A stretch of 64,000 nucleotides of DNA from Pseudomonas mandelii (lineage in GTDB: Bacteria > Pseudomonadota > Gammaproteobacteria > Pseudomonadales > Pseudomonadaceae), in the NCBI RefSeq assembly GCF_006438925.1, contig NZ_RCZA01000004.1, positions 310,001 to 374,000 on the forward strand, given 5' to 3'. The notes beneath the pieces are model-generated. The model worked only from the letters and a program-made list of their open reading frames with translations. It had not been told where the DNA came from and did not search any database. Positions 54,113 to 64,000 of the stretch are shown piece after piece. The position numbers and the translations under genes are program-made. Numbering within the stretch: the first letter of the stretch is position 1; each line of letters opens with the position of its first letter.

Positions 54113-55023
54113 GCGCTCGCAAAGCTCGCGACAATCGCTTCCCGTACTTTCAGCACCACCGGATCGAGCTGCGTACTGGTGCGCCAGCCCAGTTCGATCG
54201 GGTAACGCGGCAACGCCAGAGGGCAGGGCAGCAGTGCCAGTCCGCTGAGCGCTGCAATGCTTTGGGCCGCATGGGCCGGAATGGTCGCCACGGCCTGACT
54301 GCCCTTGAGCAAGTGCGGCAACGCGGCAAAGTGTGTGGTCGAAGCGCATACCCGCCGAGTCAACCCCAGCGCCGCCAGCCCCTCATCGGTGATCCCGATA
54401 AAGCCGCCCGACGACACCAGAATGTGCTCTCGGTCGACGAACGCCTCAAGGCTGAGGGTCTGTTGTCCCTCGGCCAGGCTGAGCGGGTCTACCAGGCACA
54501 GATAACCGCCTTCTCCCAGCACCTGACGGCTGAGCAAACGCTCGGCAAACCCACCGGCGGTGATCGCCAGATCGATGCTGCGTTCCATCAACGCTTGCGC
54601 GACGATCTGACTGTGGGTTTGACGAAAGATCAGCCGCAGCTTCGGCGCGACGCGGGCGATTTCTTCGATCAGCCGGCGCCCATAAGCGATTTCGAAATCA
54701 TCGGACATGCCCACGGTCACCGAGCGCCCATCGTAATGGTGGGCGGCCGGGTCCACCATCGCCAGGCTCTGCCGGCATTTGTTCAGGGCGTCGCTGACCA
54801 CCGGTTTCAACTGGTTGGCCTTGAGCGTGGGCGCGAGTCCTCGGCCGGTGCGCAGGAACAACTGATCGCCATACACCTCGCGAAGTCTTCGCAGTGCCGC
54901 GCTGACCGCCGATTGCGTCACGCCCAGACGCAACGCGGCCCGGCTGGCGCTGGACTCCTCGTGGAGCGCTTCGAAGACTTTCAGCAGGTTGAGATCGACG
55001 GTGGCGATATTCATTTGGCTCAT
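54109..55023 (-). CDS. LysR-family regulator divergent from the nitrilase
   Basis: About 304 residues. The DNA-binding domain is [60 protein letters not shown] split by the usual turn; the effector domain begins [21 protein letters not shown]. This NodD/SyrM/LeuO-like branch often regulates adjacent catabolic genes, here the divergent nitrilase. Starts at 55023 or 55014 are both possible; neither has a strong ribosome-binding site. The TAG stop comes from the family C repeat, so the terminal residues (IVASFASA) may be altered. Confidence 0.88.
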   Translation of the reverse strand: MSQMNIATVDLNLLKVFEALHEESSASRAALRLGVTQSAVSAALRRLREVYGDQLFLRTGRGLAPTLKANQLKPVVSDALNKCRQSLAMVDPAAHHYDGRSVTVGMSDDFEIAYGRRLIEEIARVAPKLRLIFRQTHSQIVAQALMERSIDLAITAGGFAERLLSRQVLGEGGYLCLVDPLSLAEGQQTLSLEAFVDREHILVSSGGFIGITDEGLAALGLTRRVCASTTHFAALPHLLKGSQAVATIPAHAAQSIAALSGLALLPCPLALPRYPIELGWRTSTQLDPVVLKVREAIVASFASA

Positions 55024-55108
55024 ATCATTTAGCAGCAAACGGGGCTTTATTCATGATCCCGTGGCGCCTGAGAATGAGCAACACCTCATTGCTTTCGGAG
55101 TTACTGCG

Positions 55109-56032
55109 ATGCCCAAGTCAATCGTTGCTGCACTGCAAATCGGCGCCTTGCCCGGTGGCAAGGCAGAGACCCTGGAACAGATCCTTTCTTGGGAAAACGC
55201 GATTATCGAATCCGGCGCGGCGCTGGTGGTCATGCCCGAAGCGTTGCTCGGCGGTTACCCCAAAGGCGAGGGCTTTGGCACTCAACTGGGTTATCGCCTG
55301 CCGGAAGGGCGTGAAGCCTTTGCCCGGTACTTTGCCAACGCGATCGACGTGCCAGGCGTGGAAACCGAAGCGTTGGCCGGATTTTCAGCGCGCACTGGCG
55401 CCAACCTGATGATCGGTGTCATCGAACGCGCCGGCAGCACGTTGTACTGCACCGCGTTGTATTTCGATCCGCAGGCCGGGCTGGTCGCCAAGCACCGCAA
55501 ACTAATGCCTACGGGCACCGAGCGGTTGATTTGGGGTAAAGGTGATGGCTCGACGTTGCCGGTGATCGACAGTCGGGCCGGGCGGATCGGTGCGGTGATT
55601 TGCTGGGAGAACATGATGCCGCTGCTGCGCACCGCGATGTACGCCAAAGGCGTGGAGGTCTGGTGCGCGCCAACGGTGGACGAGCGGGAAATGTGGCAGG
55701 TCAGCATGCGCCATATCGCCCATGAAGGGCGCTGCTTTGTGGTCAGCGCCTGTCAGGTTCAGGATTCACCGCACGCCTTGGGCGTGGAGATCGCCAACTG
55801 GCCATCGGACCGCCCATTGATTGCCGGTGGCAGCGTGATCGTCGGGCCGATGGGCGACATTCTGGCGGGGCCGCTGCGTGACAGCGCCGGTTTGCTCACC
55901 GCTGAAATCGACACCGATGACCTGATCCGCGCCCGTTACGACTACGACGTGGTCGGGCACTACGCGCGCCCGGACGTCTTCGAACTGACAGTAGATGAGC
56001 GCGCCAAACCGGGCGTCCGTTTCAACGCATAA
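55109..56032 (+). CDS. Nitrilase (carbon-nitrogen hydrolase superfamily)
   Basis: 307 residues. The Glu-Lys-Cys triad is clear: E44 in [15 protein letters not shown]131 in [17 protein letters not shown] and C165 in [14 protein letters not shown]. The order and the [17 protein letters not shown] segment indicate a true nitrilase that converts nitriles to acids and ammonia, rather than an amidase. Start 55109 has CGGAG nine bases upstream. Divergent LysR gene probably controls it. Aliphatic, aryl or arylaceto- preference cannot be told. Confidence 0.9.
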   Translation: MPKSIVAALQIGALPGGKAETLEQILSWENAIIESGAALVVMPEALLGGYPKGEGFGTQLGYRLPEGREAFARYFANAIDVPGVETEALAGFSARTGANLMIGVIERAGSTLYCTALYFDPQAGLVAKHRKLMPTGTERLIWGKGDGSTLPVIDSRAGRIGAVICWENMMPLLRTAMYAKGVEVWCAPTVDEREMWQVSMRHIAHEGRCFVVSACQVQDSPHALGVEIANWPSDRPLIAGGSVIVGPMGDILAGPLRDSAGLLTAEIDTDDLIRARYDYDVVGHYARPDVFELTVDERAKPGVRFNA

Positions 56033-56127
56033 CCCATGTCGGATCGCCGCACCGCCGCTCCCACATTTGATTTGTGGCGTTCACACCTGTTGTGTTCATG
56101 AATAGAGTTCGGTCCTTCAGTCGTGAC

Positions 56128-56601
56128 TTACCAAGTGCCGGTCGTCGACGTTGGCAGGCTGAGTTTGCCGTTGTCCACGAAACGCATCGTGCCGAACAAG
56201 CCGCCCGCAAGTTTTCCGTGCAGGACGTAGGGCAGGTTGTCGAGGGTTTGGGTTTTGCTCAGGCCCAGGGTCTGGCGCAGCACGGAGAACGCCGAAACAC
56301 TCACCGGAACGGTCAGCACGGTTTCGGAAAAGCGTGCAATCGAACCCGATTGATCGCTGACACCGGAGGCAAGTGGCTGGCCGTTGACTTCCAGGTCCAG
56401 GGCGACGCCGTTGTAATTGATGGTGGTCTCGTTGGGATTTTGCACGCGTATTTTCACGGCAAAGCGTACTTCCATGTCCTGGCTTTGCAACGGTTCGAAG
56501 CCGACCACGTTGATGTTCAGCGGGTCGCGATTGGGCAGCAGGGCGCAGGCGCTCAGGGACAGCAACAGCAATGAGAGGGATAAAGCGAGGAGTCTGCGCA
56601 T
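56128..56601 (-). CDS. LEA type 2 family lipoprotein
   Basis: 157 residues. MRRLLALSLSLLLLSLSAC is a lipoprotein signal (lipobox LSAC). The mature domain follows the water-stress/LEA-2 pattern: NINVVGFEPLQSQDMEVRFAVKIRVQNPNETTINYNGVALDLEVNGQPLASG, including the NPN turn. Likely a small periplasmic or outer-membrane lipoprotein of unknown role. Alternative frames at the same place are shadows. Confidence 0.87.
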   Translation of the reverse strand: MRRLLALSLSLLLLSLSACALLPNRDPLNINVVGFEPLQSQDMEVRFAVKIRVQNPNETTINYNGVALDLEVNGQPLASGVSDQSGSIARFSETVLTVPVSVSAFSVLRQTLGLSKTQTLDNLPYVLHGKLAGGLFGTMRFVDNGKLSLPTSTTGTW

Positions 56602-56737
56602 GAAGGGCTCTCGACAGAAAAGGGACCGAACCGCTGACAGCTCGACCCTTGAGCAACGTTCAGCGGTTCACCTGTGCGACCACGCTCACTGTGAGGGGTT
56701 CGCTGCACGCCGTCACTTCTTCATGAGCGGCGCGGCA

Positions 56738-57817
56738 TCAGCTGCCTTTGACCGGCGTCGGCAAGTTCACAAGATTCACATAATCATTCCAGAACTGCTT
56801 CTGGTCGATGGCAAACACCACCTTGGCTTTTTGCGTGCCCACGGGTGGACTTTTCTTGTAACCCAGGGCACGACCGTAGTCGGCGCCGAACTGAGCATTG
56901 ACATCGACCCACAGCTCGCGGGATTCGGTGACGATGCCTGGCTCGACCAGAAACAGGGCCGGCAGGCTGTCCCAGGTAAAACTGTGATAGCCGGGGTCCT
57001 TGCTGAACAACGGCGCGAATTCGTGTGTGTACAGATCGGCAATCGGTCCCGGCCGGGCGATGACGCGCTGGTAGATCGAGGCATCGAAGGTGACCTTTTC
57101 GCACACATCGTTGGGAAAAATAACGTGTTCAATGGGTGAGCGCAGGACGATCTTCGCCGCTTCGGGGTCGAACCACCAGTTGAACTCGGCGGCCGGTGTG
57201 GTGTTGCCCGGAATCTCGATGGCCCCGCCCATGTACACGATGCGTTTGATCAACGGCACGATGTCGGGGGCGGAGCGGATGGCCAGGGCGATGTTGGTCA
57301 GTGGGCCGACCGCCAGCAACGTCACTTCATGGGGATTGGCGCGCACGCTGTCGACGATGAACTGGGCGGCGGTTTCCTTGCGCAATGCGGTGTGGGTCGC
57401 CAGGCCATCCGGCGGGGCGATCAGTTGCGCGGCGGACGTCGGACGCGGCGCTTTGAAAGCACCCGGCCAGCCGGCCCCGAACAGGGCTTGTTCCTGGGGG
57501 TAGGTGGTGAAGTCATGCAGCAACGGGTAGGCGGCGCCGGAATACACGCCGACGTCCTTTTCCACGCCCATGCGCTCTACCGCCTTGAGGGCATCCACCT
57601 GTTCCTGGTCGACCCAGGCGTTGCCGCTGACCAGGGTCATGCCGAGCAGGTCGATGCGTTTCTGGGCGTGGAGTTGGGCGAGCATGATGAAGGCCTGGCC
57701 ATCATCGTTGAGCACGTTGAAGTCGGTGTCGAAGATGACTTTTTCCGCCGCTTGCAGAGCACCGGCGCAGAGGCCGGCGGCGACAAGCAGGGCACAGCGT
57801 TTGATGAAACCTTGCAT
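56738..57817 (-). CDS. Periplasmic nucleoside hydrolase
   Basis: 359 residues with a Sec signal (MQGFIKRCALLVAAGLCAGALQA). The inosine/uridine-preferring nucleoside hydrolase core shows the calcium-binding aspartates in VIFDTDFNVLNDDGQAF (in place of the usual DTDPGxDD), VTLLAVGPLTNIALA and a conserved aspartate region in SFTWDSLPALFLVEP. The unusual first motif could change substrate choice. It would release ribose and a base from nucleosides outside the cytoplasm. Downstream of the nic genes on the same strand, separated by a family C repeat. Confidence 0.87.
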   Translation of the reverse strand: MQGFIKRCALLVAAGLCAGALQAAEKVIFDTDFNVLNDDGQAFIMLAQLHAQKRIDLLGMTLVSGNAWVDQEQVDALKAVERMGVEKDVGVYSGAAYPLLHDFTTYPQEQALFGAGWPGAFKAPRPTSAAQLIAPPDGLATHTALRKETAAQFIVDSVRANPHEVTLLAVGPLTNIALAIRSAPDIVPLIKRIVYMGGAIEIPGNTTPAAEFNWWFDPEAAKIVLRSPIEHVIFPNDVCEKVTFDASIYQRVIARPGPIADLYTHEFAPLFSKDPGYHSFTWDSLPALFLVEPGIVTESRELWVDVNAQFGADYGRALGYKKSPPVGTQKAKVVFAIDQKQFWNDYVNLVNLPTPVKGS

Positions 57818-57862
57818 GGGGACTCACCTGATAATTTGTATGTGGTGGCTACCACGATCCCT

Positions 57863-57946
57863 GTAGGAGCTGGCGAAGCCTGCGATCTTTTGATCTTGTT
57901 TTTTATGGACCAAAGTCAAAAGATCGCAGGCTTCGCCAGCTCCTAC
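57863..57946. repeat. Paired inverted repeat, family C, at the end of nicT
   Basis: Arms GTAGGAGCTGGCGAAGCCTG.. ending in GATCTTTTGA and complement, in the 146-base gap between the nicT stop and the nucleoside hydrolase start. Confidence 0.9.
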
Positions 57947-57963
57947 AGTGGCGGTGTGATGGG

Positions 57964-59274
57964 TCAGCGGTTGACCAGTTTGGCCGGCAAGGCGATCACC
58001 AGAAAGCTGCTGAGAATCAGGCAGCCGGCAAAGAACCACAGCGCACCGGCGCTGCTGCCGGTGACGTCGATGGCGACCCCCATCAACGAGTTGCTGACCA
58101 GCCCGGCGATGTTCGCCAACGAGCAGGCGAGGGCGAAGCCGGTAGCCGCCGCGGTGCCTTTGAGGAAGGTTGCCGGCAGACTGAAGAACACCGGCACCGC
58201 GCCGATGATCGCCGCCGACGCGATGGCGAACAGGGCCACGGTCGCTACCACGTTGTGGACGAAGAACGGCGCACTGGCCATGGCGGCAGCGCCCACCAGA
58301 AACGGCACGATGATGTGCCAGCGACGTTCGCGGTGTTTGTCGGAGCTGGCGCCGATCAACAGCATGCCCAACAACGCGGCGATGCTCGGCAGCGCCGTGA
58401 GTACGCCGATGTGGAACGTGTCGATGATGCCGGCATTGCGGATGAAGGTCGGCATCCAGAAACCCATGGCATAGGCACTGAGCAGGATCGAGAAGTCGAT
58501 CCCGCCGAGCATCCAGACTTTCAGGTTGAAGAAGCCATCGCGAAAACTGTGCTTGCTGTCCCCGCCACCGGCCTCATCGGCGCGCAGTTCTTGCTCCAGC
58601 AGGTTTTTTTCATCGTCGTTGAGCCATTTGGCCTGGCGATAGTTGTTGGGCAGGGCCCAGAAGGTCAGCACGCCGAGCATGACACTCGGTACCGCTTCGA
58701 TGAGGAACAGCCATTGCCAGCCATGCAGGCCGCCAAAATTATCGAAATAACCCATGACCCAGCCGGACAGCGGGCCGCCAATGACGCTGGACAGCGGCAG
58801 GCCGATCATGAACAAGGCGATGATGCGGCCGCGTCGATAGGTCGGGAACCAGGTCGTCAGGTAATACAGAACGCCGGGCAGAAAGCCTGCTTCAGCGGCG
58901 CCGAGCAAGAAGCGCAGGATGTAGAACTGCGTGGTGGACGTCACGAGCATGGTGCAGGCCGACAGCAGGCCCCAGGTGATCATGATGCGGGCGATCCAGA
59001 TCTTGGCGCCGACTTTCTCCAGCACCAGGTTGCTTGGCACCTCGAACAGGATGTAACCGACAAAAAACAGGCCGGCTCCGAGGCCGAAGGCGGTTTCGCT
59101 GAAGTGCAGTTGATCGAGCATCTGCAGTTTGGCGAAGCCGATATTGATCCGGTCGAGGTACGCGGCCAGGTAGCAGAAGCACAGGAAAGGGATCAGCTTC
59201 CAGGTGATCTTGTGGTAAAGCGCTTGAATCGGGTCGGCGACCGTGGTCGCAGGTGCTGCATTCGCAATGGGCAT
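57964..59274 (-). CDS. nicT: NicT-type nicotinate-pathway MFS transporter
   Basis: 436-residue anion:cation symporter-type MFS protein with twelve hydrophobic segments. FLCFCYLAAYLDRINIGFAKLQM is the family N-terminal signature; LLYYLTTWFPTYRRGRIIALFMIG and the loop NNYRQAKWLNDDEKNLLEQEL are also typical. In P. putida the nic cluster includes nicT for uptake of nicotinate or 6-hydroxynicotinate; the same place in the order supports this name. 164 bases separate it from nicF. Confidence 0.82.
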   Translation of the reverse strand: MPIANAAPATTVADPIQALYHKITWKLIPFLCFCYLAAYLDRINIGFAKLQMLDQLHFSETAFGLGAGLFFVGYILFEVPSNLVLEKVGAKIWIARIMITWGLLSACTMLVTSTTQFYILRFLLGAAEAGFLPGVLYYLTTWFPTYRRGRIIALFMIGLPLSSVIGGPLSGWVMGYFDNFGGLHGWQWLFLIEAVPSVMLGVLTFWALPNNYRQAKWLNDDEKNLLEQELRADEAGGGDSKHSFRDGFFNLKVWMLGGIDFSILLSAYAMGFWMPTFIRNAGIIDTFHIGVLTALPSIAALLGMLLIGASSDKHRERRWHIIVPFLVGAAAMASAPFFVHNVVATVALFAIASAAIIGAVPVFFSLPATFLKGTAAATGFALACSLANIAGLVSNSLMGVAIDVTGSSAGALWFFAGCLILSSFLVIALPAKLVNR

Positions 59275-59438
59275 CGGGTGTCTCCTGGCGGTGACTTATG
59301 GTTTTTATACAGCCGCTTTTTTCCAGCGCTCTGGCGCGCTGTAGCAAGCGACGTCCAAAGGCAGTGTCAGAAGACTGAGGGCGTACCCTCAGTTTTTTAC
59401 CAAGACCTGCGCTCTATGGCGCGGTTCTTTGTTCGATA

Positions 59439-60071
59439 TTACTGCTGCTCAAAGTGTGCGATGGCCTCCTGTTTGCTGACGACATCGCCGTACTTGCTGT
59501 CGATGTCGAACAGGTTGGCTTCATGGGGCGCCGGATGCCGGTCGCCGACGCACTCGCGCACAACGATGGTGCGAAAACCGTGTTGCACAGCGTCCACCGC
59601 CGTCGCCCGAATGCAGCCGCTGGTGGAGCAACCGGCCAGCACCACGGTGTCGATGCCTTGCGCGTGCAGCATCGAGGCCAGGCTGCTGCCGAAAAAGGCA
59701 CTGGCGTATTGCTTGCTGATCACCACTTCATCTTCCTGGGGCAGGACCTCTTCGCAAAACGCCGCCAAGGGGTTGCCCTCGACCATGTCTTTCATCACCG
59801 GGGCTTTTTTAACCCAGATGCCACCGTCGGCGAAATGGCCGGGATGGTAGCGAATATTGGTGTGCACCACCGGGATGCCCTGACGACGGGCGCTGACCAA
59901 CAGTTCAACACTTTCGGCCACGGCACTGACCACGCCGGGTGCGAACAGCGGCGCCCCTTCGGTGGTGTAGCCACGCATAAAATCGATCATCAGCAACGCG
60001 GCTTTCTGGCCGAAACCGATGCGCTGACCCCACACACCCTGATAATTGTCGTTGGCCGTTTGTTCGCTCAT
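59439..60071 (-). CDS. nicF: Maleamate amidohydrolase NicF
   Basis: 210-residue isochorismatase-like hydrolase converting maleamate to maleate and ammonia. Catalytic residues are D30 in LLMIDFMRGYTTEGAP, K120 in VISKQYASAFFGSS and C153 in AGCSTSGCIRATAVDA. ATG 60071 with GAGG eight bases upstream is preferred over GTG 60080. It lies between nicE and nicT, 12 bases after nicE. Confidence 0.9.
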   Translation of the reverse strand: MSEQTANDNYQGVWGQRIGFGQKAALLMIDFMRGYTTEGAPLFAPGVVSAVAESVELLVSARRQGIPVVHTNIRYHPGHFADGGIWVKKAPVMKDMVEGNPLAAFCEEVLPQEDEVVISKQYASAFFGSSLASMLHAQGIDTVVLAGCSTSGCIRATAVDAVQHGFRTIVVRECVGDRHPAPHEANLFDIDSKYGDVVSKQEAIAHFEQQ

Positions 60072-60083
60072 GTCGCTCACCTC

Positions 60084-60836
60084 TCAATAGGCGCCGGAGA
60101 GCAGGGCGCCCGCACCGGGAACAATCGGTTCCAGGTCCAGGGCCTTGAGCATGGCGTAGGTGGTGGCGATGGCGGCGGTGAGCACCGGTTTACCGGTTTG
60201 CGCTTCGACTTGCGCCACCACGGGCAGTGACTGCATTTGCACGCAGGCCGAGAGCACGATCACGTCGACGCCTTCCAGGTTCATGCCGGCCACAATGCCC
60301 GGCAGATTCGCCGGATCGTGACGGGCCACAGCGAGGTTGTCGGGAATTTCCAGCGCGCGCCAGTCCACGACTTCGAAGCCTTCTGCGCGGATGTAATCCA
60401 CCACCAGTTCGGTGAGGGGTTTCATGTACGGCGCGACAATAGCGATGCGTTTGGCGCCCAGCACTTTCAGGCCTTCGATCAAGGCGCCGGCGCTGGTAAT
60501 GACCGGCGCGTTGCCGTCGTTATCGGCGGTGGCCTTGCGCAGCCGTTGCTCGGATTTACGGTGATAACCCAGCCCCATGGCCATGATCGCCACCAGGCAC
60601 GCGTAACCCAATACGTCGACCTTGGCGTCGGACAATTCCACGGCGCAGCGGTCGGATTCGCCGTCCATCGCCGCCAGCTCTTCCTTACGCACTTGCTTCA
60701 TGCGCATGCGGCTGGAGTGAAAGGTGAAGCGTTCCGGGCGGATCAACTGACGCGCGGTGAGCATCGCCGGGATCTCGGTTTCCATGGTGGTGTTGGAGCT
60801 CGGCACGATTTGGCCGATGCGGTAAGGCGTGAGCAT
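60084..60836 (-). CDS. nicE: Maleate cis-trans isomerase NicE
   Basis: 250-residue Asp/Glu/hydantoin-racemase superfamily enzyme that isomerises maleate to fumarate. Active-site cysteines are C80 (VLGYACLVAIMAMG) and C198 (VIVLSACVQMQSLP), with YRIGQIVPSSNTTMETEIP at the N-terminus binding the carboxylates. Its fumarate product enters the citric acid cycle. 18 bases downstream of nicD. Confidence 0.92.
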   Translation of the reverse strand: MLTPYRIGQIVPSSNTTMETEIPAMLTARQLIRPERFTFHSSRMRMKQVRKEELAAMDGESDRCAVELSDAKVDVLGYACLVAIMAMGLGYHRKSEQRLRKATADNDGNAPVITSAGALIEGLKVLGAKRIAIVAPYMKPLTELVVDYIRAEGFEVVDWRALEIPDNLAVARHDPANLPGIVAGMNLEGVDVIVLSACVQMQSLPVVAQVEAQTGKPVLTAAIATTYAMLKALDLEPIVPGAGALLSGAY

Positions 60837-60854
60837 AAAAGTCTCCGGATTCGT

Positions 60855-62884
<2,030 letters not shown>

Positions 62885-63038
62885 AAAGAAAGTGCCGCTT
62901 GGAAAAAACAATTTTTACGCTGATTTATCGAAAGCCACCAAATGTAACCAGTAAATATTGGTTTTGTGTGGGTTGGTAACGTTATGGTCCGACGCTTGCA
63001 GTCAGCCTTCTTTTAGGGTCTTATCGTATGTAAATGGC

Positions 63039-63050
63039 GTATACGCTATA
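63039..63050. promoter_or_regulatory. Second exact copy of the operator-like 12-mer, upstream of nicX
   Basis: GTATACGCTATA again, overlapping a TATAAA -10-like hexamer (63047-63052), 68 bases before the nicX ATG. Between the copies lies AT-rich non-coding DNA. Candidate NicR (MarR-type) site. Confidence 0.6.
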
Positions 63051-63117
63051 AAAATGCACTAGAGTGAGGCGAGGCGCCTCGACTTGGTGCGAAGCAGACG
63101 ATCGAGGAGACATCAAA

Positions 63118-64000
63118 ATGCCGGTAAGCGATTGCGAATTGACCCAGATGTTCGAGCACGTTTTGAAGCTGTCGAAAGTCGACCCGACCCAGAGCGTCGC
63201 CGTGCTCAAGAGCCATTATTCGAACCCGCGCACCGTGCGCGCCGCGATGGATGCGGCCCAGCGGCTGGGGGCCAAGGTCTACGCGGTGGAGTTGCCTTCG
63301 TTCAACCATCCGACGGCCATGGGCAATGACATGACGGCCTACTGCGGCGACACCGCGCTGACCGGCAATATCGCGGCGCAGCGGGCGCTTGAAGCGGCGG
63401 ACCTGATCGTCGACACGATGATGCTGCTGCACTCGCCGGAACAGGAACAGATCCTCAAGACCGGCACGCGGATTCTGCTGGCCGTGGAGCCCCCGGAAGT
63501 CCTGGCGCGCATGCTGCCGACCGAGGCCGATAAGGTGCGAGTGATGGCGGCGGAAACGCTGCTCAGGCAGGCGCGCTCGATTCACGTCAAATCAAAGGCC
63601 GGCAGCGATTTCCGTGCTGCGCTGGGGCAATATCCTTCAGTCACCGAGTACGGTTTCGCCGATGAACCGGGACGCTGGGACCACTGGCCCAGCGGTTTTC
63701 TGTTCTCCTGGCCCAACGAAGAAACGGCCGAGGGCGTGCTGGTGCTGGATGTCGGCGATATTCTGCTGCCGTTCAAGACCTACACCCGGGAGAAAATCAC
63801 CCTGGAAATCGAGAAGGGCTTCATCACCTCAATCCACGGTGGTTTCGAGGCCGACTACCTGCGTGACTACATGAAGTACTTCAATGATCCAGAGGTCTAC
63901 GGCATTTCCCACATTGGCTGGGGCTTGCAGCCACGGGCGCAGTGGACGGCCATGGGGCTGCACGACAAAAACGATGGCATGTGCATGGACGCCCGGGCGT
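63118..64000 (+). CDS. nicX: 2,5-dihydroxypyridine 5,6-dioxygenase NicX, 3' partial
   Basis: The frame runs off the window after 294 codons of an expected roughly 350. NicX is a mononuclear iron(II) extradiol-type ring-cleavage dioxygenase converting 2,5-dihydroxypyridine to N-formylmaleamate, the NicD substrate. Recognised from MPVSDCELTQMFEHVLKLSKVD, NHPTAMGNDMTAYCGDTALTGN, PGRWDHWPSGFLFSWPNE, IHGGFEADYLRDYMKYFNDPEVYGISHIGW and GMCMDARA, agreeing closely with remembered P. putida NicX. ATG 63118 has GAGGAG upstream. In P. putida nicR follows nicX, so nicR is expected just past the right edge. Confidence 0.93.
   Translation, partial: MPVSDCELTQMFEHVLKLSKVDPTQSVAVLKSHYSNPRTVRAAMDAAQRLGAKVYAVELPSFNHPTAMGNDMTAYCGDTALTGNIAAQRALEAADLIVDTMMLLHSPEQEQILKTGTRILLAVEPPEVLARMLPTEADKVRVMAAETLLRQARSIHVKSKAGSDFRAALGQYPSVTEYGFADEPGRWDHWPSGFLFSWPNEETAEGVLVLDVGDILLPFKTYTREKITLEIEKGFITSIHGGFEADYLRDYMKYFNDPEVYGISHIGWGLQPRAQWTAMGLHDKNDGMCMDARA

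Noticed and set aside
710..57946. CRISPR array
   Set aside because: Repeats are isolated inverted pairs between genes, not regularly spaced direct repeats with unique spacers, and no cas genes were seen.
59454..60230. 258-codon plus-strand frame over nicF/nicE
   Set aside because: Antisense shadow of two clearly recognisable enzymes.

Overview
The window is a 64 kb stretch of a Pseudomonas chromosome, most likely from the P. fluorescens group. This rests on high-GC coding sequence, gene sets and gene orders typical of that group (ptxS-kguEKTD, aruH, dpkA, nicCDEFT/nicX), and abundant REP/REPIN-type inverted repeats. No rRNA, tRNA, CRISPR array or insertion sequence was recognised. Both edges cut a gene: a CdaR-type regulator on the left and nicX on the right.

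Layout. 1-5.4 kb: CdaR regulator (5' partial), glycerate kinase, a methyl-accepting chemotaxis protein and an AruH-type aminotransferase. 5.4-10.9 kb: the complete 2-ketogluconate operon kguE-kguK-kguT-kguD with its LacI-type repressor PtxS; an exact TGAAACCGGTTTCA palindrome lies in front of both kguE and ptxS. 10.9-17.8 kb: an accessory block, visibly less GC-rich, with two unrecognised beta-rich proteins, a classical autotransporter and a small unknown protein. The same CTGTCA-N4-TGACAG palindrome sits in front of the first and last genes of the block. 17.9-26.8 kb: LysE-type exporter, AraC regulator, DUF1345 membrane protein, an RND efflux pair without an outer-membrane channel gene, and a divergent two-component system. 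27-34.9 kb: nicotinamidase, a TPR/ECF-sigma/anti-sigma trio whose sigma gene lacks an ordinary start codon, a methyltransferase, a dehydrogenase, a hydrolase, a DUF411/YqaA pair, the dead tail of a chemotaxis receptor, and an AT-rich spot holding an 18-codon leader coupled to an unknown gene. 35-44.1 kb: aldo/keto reductase with divergent LysR, then a tight five-gene operon: MFS exporter, LuxE-like acyl-protein synthetase, a LuxC-type acyl reductase fused to an adenylate-forming domain, a stand-alone PaaK/LuxE-like adenylating enzyme and a GNAT acyltransferase. There is no luciferase, so this is a strong candidate for an undescribed small-molecule or aldehyde pathway. 44.3-52 kb: small envelope proteins, a Fur-like regulator, a decayed acylase gene, an orphan FecR and a 1613-residue toxin-like protein with an HExxH metallopeptidase end; the ribosome-binding site of this gene is locked in a predicted hairpin. 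52-57.8 kb: dpkA, small stress-type proteins, LysR with divergent nitrilase, a LEA-like lipoprotein and a periplasmic nucleoside hydrolase. 58-64 kb: nicotinate catabolism genes nicC-D-E-F-T, divergent from nicX, with a 12-base operator-like sequence repeated exactly in the shared control region.

Three families of paired inverted repeats (twelve elements) sit between genes across the window. Several have altered gene ends: they supply stop codons to two regulators and encode the C-terminal tail of KguK. Functions are assigned from recognisable motifs and remembered family members, not from a search. Genes not recognised are described as such.
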